A DNA stretch of 64,000 nt from Rhodococcus qingshengii JCM 15477 (GTDB lineage: Bacteria; Actinomycetota; Actinomycetes; Mycobacteriales; Mycobacteriaceae): positions 1 through 64,000 of the forward strand of contig NZ_CP096563.1 in NCBI RefSeq assembly GCF_023221595.1, written 5' to 3'. Shown piece after piece: positions 60,012 to 64,000 of this stretch. The notes beneath the pieces were generated by a model. The model saw nothing but the letters and a program-made list of their open reading frames with translations. It did not search any database and was not told the origin of the DNA. The first letter of the stretch is position 1; each line of letters opens with the position of its first letter. Position numbers and translations under genes: made by a program.

Positions 60012-61451
60012 TCAACCCCGCGCCTTCAGCGCCGCCCGCGCAGCATTGAACCCACCCATCCCGTGGACCCCGCCGCCCGGGGGAGTTGCGGACGAGCAGA
60101 GGTACACGCCCGGGGCGCCGGTGGCATAGGGGTCCAGCCCGAACCGGGGGCGCGCGATGATCTGCCGCGCAGTGTTCGCCCCAGCGGAGATGTCGCCACC
60201 CACGTAGTTGGGGTTGTACGCCTGCATCTGCGGCACATTGCGCACGTGGACGCCCACGATCCGGTCCCGGAACCCCGGCGCAAAGCGCTCGATCTGACGG
60301 GTGATCGCTTCTGTGGCGTCACCCGGATATCCGTGCGGCACATGCGCATACGCCCACACGGGATGGATGTCTCCGACGGAACGGGAGGGGTCGGCCAAGA
60401 ATTGCTGGCCCAACAGAATGAAGGGCTTGTCCGGCATCTGACCCCGCACGGTCTGGCGTTCGACAGCAGCAGTTTGCGAAATCGTCCCGGACAGATGCAG
60501 GGTGCCGGCCTTGCGGGCGTGCGGATTCGTCCACGGCACGACGCTTCCGTCGGAATCACCACGCACGGCGTAGTCGACCTTGTAGGCGGCGGTGCCGTAG
60601 CGGAATTTGCGGTAGGCCCGGGCAATGCGGTCGGGCTGCCGGCCGTCGAGCAGGCGCCCGGCCGCATCGGGGGCGATGTCGAGCATGACGATGTCGTAGT
60701 CGGCGATCTGGGAGTAGTTGGTGACCCAGTTCCCGGTTTCGATGGTGCCACCGAGGCTGCGCAGAATCGACGCGAGCGCCGCAGCAATTGATCCTGAACC
60801 ACCCTGCGCCACAGGCCAACCGTGAGCATGAGCGGCCGCAGTGAGCATCGAGCCGACAGCACTGGAGAGTGGAAGGGTCAGCGTCCCGAACATGTGCGCC
60901 GCGACGCCACCGAACAGTGCCCGCGCCTGTGGGGTCTTGAACATCCGAGCGAAACCCGTCGCGGGAAGCAGAGCACCTGTCCCGAAACGGGCGAGCATCA
61001 GCGGGTGCTTCGGGAGATGCACGATCGGCTTGAAGACGTCTTGCACCAACTCGTCGAAGTTCTCGGCGAGGTATCCGAAGACGTCGAGCCAGCGCTTGCC
61101 GTCGACACCCAGTCCCTCAGCGGTCCGGTTGATGTCGCGCCACAGAACCCCGGCGGTGCCGTCGTCGAGTGGATGGACCAGATCGATCTCGGGCCACAGC
61201 CACGTCAGGCCATGTTTGGCGAGCCCGAATTCGCGGTCGAGGGCCTTGAAGTAAGGAGAAGCCAAAGCGGTGGGATGGAAGGCGGAGCAATCGTCGTGGA
61301 CGAGTCCGTCGACTATGTATTCGCTACTGCGGGTGCCACCGCCGATCTTGTCCGCACCCTCGATGACATGGACGTCGATTCCGGCGCGGGCGAGTTCGAT
61401 CGCCGCCGCGAGACCGTTGGGACCACTGCCTACCACTACTGCTGTTGTCAT
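60012..61451 (-). CDS. FAD-dependent phytoene-desaturase-like oxidoreductase
   Basis: 479 residues from the ATG at 61451 (MTTAVVVGSGPNGLAAA). The N-terminus is the FAD-binding fold (GSGPNG at 8-13, then a DVHVIEGADKIGGGTRSSE segment); the C-terminus ends GVYLCSSATPPGGGVHGMGGFNAARAAL, typical of CrtI/phytoene dehydrogenase-related oxidoreductases. No carotenoid genes are adjacent, so the substrate is unknown. A TTG/ATG start further up (61520) is open but lacks family support. Divergent from gltB. High GC returns here, marking the end of the island. Confidence 0.8.
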   Translation of the reverse strand: MTTAVVVGSGPNGLAAAIELARAGIDVHVIEGADKIGGGTRSSEYIVDGLVHDDCSAFHPTALASPYFKALDREFGLAKHGLTWLWPEIDLVHPLDDGTAGVLWRDINRTAEGLGVDGKRWLDVFGYLAENFDELVQDVFKPIVHLPKHPLMLARFGTGALLPATGFARMFKTPQARALFGGVAAHMFGTLTLPLSSAVGSMLTAAAHAHGWPVAQGGSGSIAAALASILRSLGGTIETGNWVTNYSQIADYDIVMLDIAPDAAGRLLDGRQPDRIARAYRKFRYGTAAYKVDYAVRGDSDGSVVPWTNPHARKAGTLHLSGTISQTAAVERQTVRGQMPDKPFILLGQQFLADPSRSVGDIHPVWAYAHVPHGYPGDATEAITRQIERFAPGFRDRIVGVHVRNVPQMQAYNPNYVGGDISAGANTARQIIARPRFGLDPYATGAPGVYLCSSATPPGGGVHGMGGFNAARAALKARG

Positions 61452-62007
61452 TTGCTCTTCGCCACCCGTCTTCTCAAGGGTGAGCCTACGGAAATTACAG
61501 CGATGGCATTCTGCGAGCAAACAATTCAGGCCTAGACCTTGGTTGATCGATCAACTTTTGTTACAGTTCGAGGCGCACTGGCCGCAGCTGATTTTCATCG
61601 CTGCGGCCAGTTGTTGCATTCATCGCCCATCGCGCCTGTTTCCTGCGGATTCGGTATCCTGTGAATCGGAACTTCTCTGCACAGACGCAGCTCCGAAATC
61701 TGTCGAGGGGCCTTCTGGCTCCCTGCATCGCCGCAGTTCAGAGCAATTATAGGGCTACCTTAGTTGCGCCCGTGCCGGGGTTCTGAATTATCGTTTTCGT
61801 TACACGGTTGACTCACAAAAGTTTCAACCGACCGAAGACTCACGTCGCCGGGTGCCAGAACGCACACCATCGCGTCTGCGCAGGGCGGCTACTTCGGTGG
61901 TACCGAACACATCGTCGTGTCGGTGCTTTGAAGGACTTGCATTGCAAGTTGATGGCCATCAGCGCTGCTGGTCGTCGGTGCATCTTTATGGCATACGAAG
62001 GCTGGGT
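61452..62007. other. Intergenic region upstream of gltB
   Basis: 556 non-coding bases containing the promoters of the oxidoreductase (leftward) and gltB (rightward). A hairpin is formed by ACTGGCCGCAG (61577-61587) and CTGCGGCCAGT (61601-61611). An AT-richer part at 61780-61830 precedes gltB and could carry nitrogen-control sites; I could not identify one with confidence. Confidence 0.45.
61577..61611. terminator. 11-bp hairpin in the gltB upstream region
   Basis: ACTGGCCGCAG and CTGCGGCCAGT pair across 13 bases, with a further short pairing inside. Whether it is a terminator, attenuator or operator is not clear. Confidence 0.35.
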
Positions 62008-64000
62008 ATGAAGCAACTTCCAGGCCCCCAGGGCCTCTATCACCCGTCCAATGAGCACGACTCCTGTGGAGTCGCATTTGTTGTCGACATGCATGGTCGC
62101 CGCAGCAGGGACATCGTCGAAAAGGCGATCACCGCTCTGGTCAACCTCGAGCATCGCGGCGCTGCCGGATCAGAACCCAACACGGGTGACGGTGCGGGCA
62201 TTCTGCTGCAGGTTCCCGACAAGTTCTTCCGAGCTGTCGTGGACTTCGCGCTGCCCGCCGAAGGCGCGTACGCAACCGGTATCGCATTCCTCCCGCAGGG
62301 CGACGCCGATGCACACGAGGCTGCTGCTGCAGTCGAGAAGATCGTCGTCGAAGAGGGCCTGAAGGTTCTCGGCTGGCGCGAGGTCGGAACCGACGACTCC
62401 TCGCTGGGCGCACTGGCGCGCGACGCGATGCCGACGTTCCGTCAGATCTTCATCGGCTCCGAGGGTGACAAGTACACCGGCATGGATCTCGAGCGTCGTG
62501 CATACGTGGTGCGTAAGCGCACCGAGCACGAACTCGGCTCCGAAGGCGCCGGCAAGGGTGGCCCGGGTAGCGAGACCGTGTACTTCCCCAGCCTGTCCGG
62601 CCAGACGTTCGTCTACAAGGGCATGCTCACCACCCCGCAGCTCAAGGGTTTCTACCTCGACCTGCAGGACGATCGTGTCGAGAGCGCACTGGGCCTGGTC
62701 CACTCGCGCTTCTCCACCAACACGTTCCCGTCGTGGCCGCTGGCGCACCCGTTCCGCCGGGTCGCTCACAACGGTGAGATCAACACCGTCACCGGCAACG
62801 AGAACTGGATGCGCGCTCGCGAGTCCCTGATCGACAGTGACGTCTTCGGTGGCCGCGAGAACCTGGACAAGATCTTCCCGATCTGCACCCAGGGCGCCAG
62901 TGACACCGCTCGTTTCGACGAGGTGCTCGAGATGCTGCACCTCGCCGGTCGCAGCCTGCCGCACGCAGTTCTCATGATGATCCCCGAAGCCTGGGAGAAG
63001 CACGAGAGCATGGACCCCGCTCGTCGGGCGTTCTACGAGTACCACTCGGCTCTCATGGAGCCCTGGGACGGACCGGCGTCGGTGTGCTTCACCGACGGCA
63101 CCGTCATCGGCGCCGTGCTGGACCGCAACGGTCTGCGTCCGTCGCGTCTGTGGATCACCGAAGACGGCCTCGTCGTCATGGCGTCGGAGGTCGGCGTCCT
63201 GCCGATCGATCCGTCCACCGTTGTCCGCAAGGTCCGCCTCCAGCCCGGCCGCATGTTCCTCGTGGACACCGCGCAGGGCCGGGTCATCAGCGACGAGGAA
63301 CTGAAGAACGAACTCGCTGCCGAGCACCCGTACCAGCAGTGGATCGACGAAGGTCTGATCCACATGGACGACCTGCCGGACCGTCCGTACACGTACATGT
63401 CGCACGAGCGCGTCGTCCTGCGTCAGCAGCTCTTCGGTTTCACCAACGAAGAGGTCAACCTGCTGGTCAAGCCGATGGCTCTCTCCGGTGCCGAGGCACT
63501 GGGCTCGATGGGTACCGACACTCCGATCGCCGTGCTCTCGTCACGTCCCCGGATGCTGTTCGACTACTTCTCGCAGCTCTTCGCTCAGGTCACCAACCCG
63601 CCTCTCGACGCGATCCGTGAAGAGGTTGTCACCAGCCTCGGCGCGACCATCGGCCCCGAGGGTGACCTGCTGCACCCGAATGCGGACTCCTGCAAGCAGA
63701 TTGCGCTCCCGCAGCCGATCCTGCACAACGACGACCTGTCGAAGCTCGTTCACGTCAACGACGACGGCGAATTCCCGGGCTTCCGCAGCGTCGTGATCCG
63801 CGGCCTGTACCCCGTCAAGGAAGGCGGCGACGGTATCCGTCGTGCGCTCGAGGGCATCAAGTACCAGGTCTCGCAGGCAATCGAGGGTGGCGCACGCATC
63901 GTCGTGCTCTCGGACCGTGAGTCCACCGAGGACTACGCGCCGATCCCGTCGCTGCTCCTCACCTCGGCCGTGCACCACCACCTGGTTCGTGAGAAGTCGC
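62008..64000 (+). CDS. gltB: Glutamate synthase large subunit (5' part, runs off the window)
   Basis: An open frame with no stop to the window end; 664 codons are present of about 1500. The ATG at 62008 gives [20 protein letters not shown], with the class II amidotransferase nucleophile Cys20 exposed after removal of a short propeptide. Visible glutaminase landmarks include [20 protein letters not shown] and [16 protein letters not shown]. The enzyme transfers glutamine amide nitrogen to 2-oxoglutarate, giving two glutamates, with GltD as partner. The C-terminal FMN and Fe-S parts lie outside this window. Confidence 0.93.
   Translation, partial: MKQLPGPQGLYHPSNEHDSCGVAFVVDMHGRRSRDIVEKAITALVNLEHRGAAGSEPNTGDGAGILLQVPDKFFRAVVDFALPAEGAYATGIAFLPQGDADAHEAAAAVEKIVVEEGLKVLGWREVGTDDSSLGALARDAMPTFRQIFIGSEGDKYTGMDLERRAYVVRKRTEHELGSEGAGKGGPGSETVYFPSLSGQTFVYKGMLTTPQLKGFYLDLQDDRVESALGLVHSRFSTNTFPSWPLAHPFRRVAHNGEINTVTGNENWMRARESLIDSDVFGGRENLDKIFPICTQGASDTARFDEVLEMLHLAGRSLPHAVLMMIPEAWEKHESMDPARRAFYEYHSALMEPWDGPASVCFTDGTVIGAVLDRNGLRPSRLWITEDGLVVMASEVGVLPIDPSTVVRKVRLQPGRMFLVDTAQGRVISDEELKNELAAEHPYQQWIDEGLIHMDDLPDRPYTYMSHERVVLRQQLFGFTNEEVNLLVKPMALSGAEALGSMGTDTPIAVLSSRPRMLFDYFSQLFAQVTNPPLDAIREEVVTSLGATIGPEGDLLHPNADSCKQIALPQPILHNDDLSKLVHVNDDGEFPGFRSVVIRGLYPVKEGGDGIRRALEGIKYQVSQAIEGGARIVVLSDRESTEDYAPIPSLLLTSAVHHHLVREKS

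Noticed and set aside
62170..63405. Minus-strand 411-codon open frame
   Set aside because: It is the shadow of gltB, which is open to the window end and has clear active-site motifs.

Overview
This window is the replication-origin end of a high-GC actinobacterial chromosome, most probably Rhodococcus (erythropolis-like; inferred from gene content, gene order and GC). It reads dnaA - oriC - dnaN - gnd - recF - dciA - gyrB - gyrA - DUF3566 gene - tRNA-Ile - tRNA-Ala - cwsA - ppiA - rhomboid - PH-domain gene - crgA - DUF881 gene - trpG/pabA - pknB - pknA - pbpA - rodA - pstP - fhaB - fhaA - tRNA-Leu. From memory, this is the order of the first ~25 genes of Mycobacterium tuberculosis, with extra blocks spliced in.

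Layout. 0-6.1 kb: initiation and replication genes around a 580-bp oriC. 6.1-9.2 kb: a three-gene redox operon (ferritin-like metalloprotein, PDR/VanB-type ferredoxin reductase, epoxide-hydrolase-like protein). 9.3-15.8 kb: gyrase, a membrane protein, two tRNAs and a very small membrane protein. 16-20.4 kb: baeRF-type protein, membrane alpha/beta hydrolase, secreted lipase. 20.4-22.4 kb: cwsA, ppiA, rhomboid. 22.5-29 kb: accessory block (LpqH-like lipoprotein, MFS transporter, PucR/GAF regulator, FAD oxidase, TauD-type dioxygenase). 29-31.4 kb: cell-division and folate/tryptophan genes. 31.4-41.1 kb: the leftward operon fhaA-fhaB-pstP-rodA-pbpA-pknA-pknB, joining Ser/Thr phosphorylation to peptidoglycan synthesis and cell shape. 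41.4-60 kb: an accessory island starting beside tRNA-Leu(CAG). 60-64 kb: a phytoene-desaturase-like oxidoreductase and the 5' part of gltB, which runs off the window.

The island is the most unusual part. Behind an uncharacterised gene and a broken ApeA-like (abortive-infection) gene lies a translationally coupled four-gene operon: (1) a ~1720-residue DEAD/DEAH helicase with zinc ribbons, a DUF1998/MZB region and a C-terminal PD-(D/E)XK-like segment; (2) a SNF2 helicase resembling DrmD of DISARM; (3) a 1370-residue adenine methylase of the Eco57I/DrmMI/PglX kind; (4) a 761-residue protein with a decayed methylase-like N-terminus, a HsdS-like target-recognition region, a HEPN-like RX4H motif and a CxxC pair. 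The parts recall DISARM class 1 and Druantia but match neither, so this is the best candidate for an undescribed anti-phage system.

Other points: a tight cluster of three perfect DnaA boxes 27 kb from oriC over the start of the PH-domain gene; a DnaA-trio-like tract in oriC; strong clustering of CTCGAG palindromes in non-coding oriC DNA; a nested hairpin between gyrB and gyrA; and three 13-bp iterons upstream of the PucR-type regulator. All functions are read from sequence motifs and remembered family knowledge; no searches were run.
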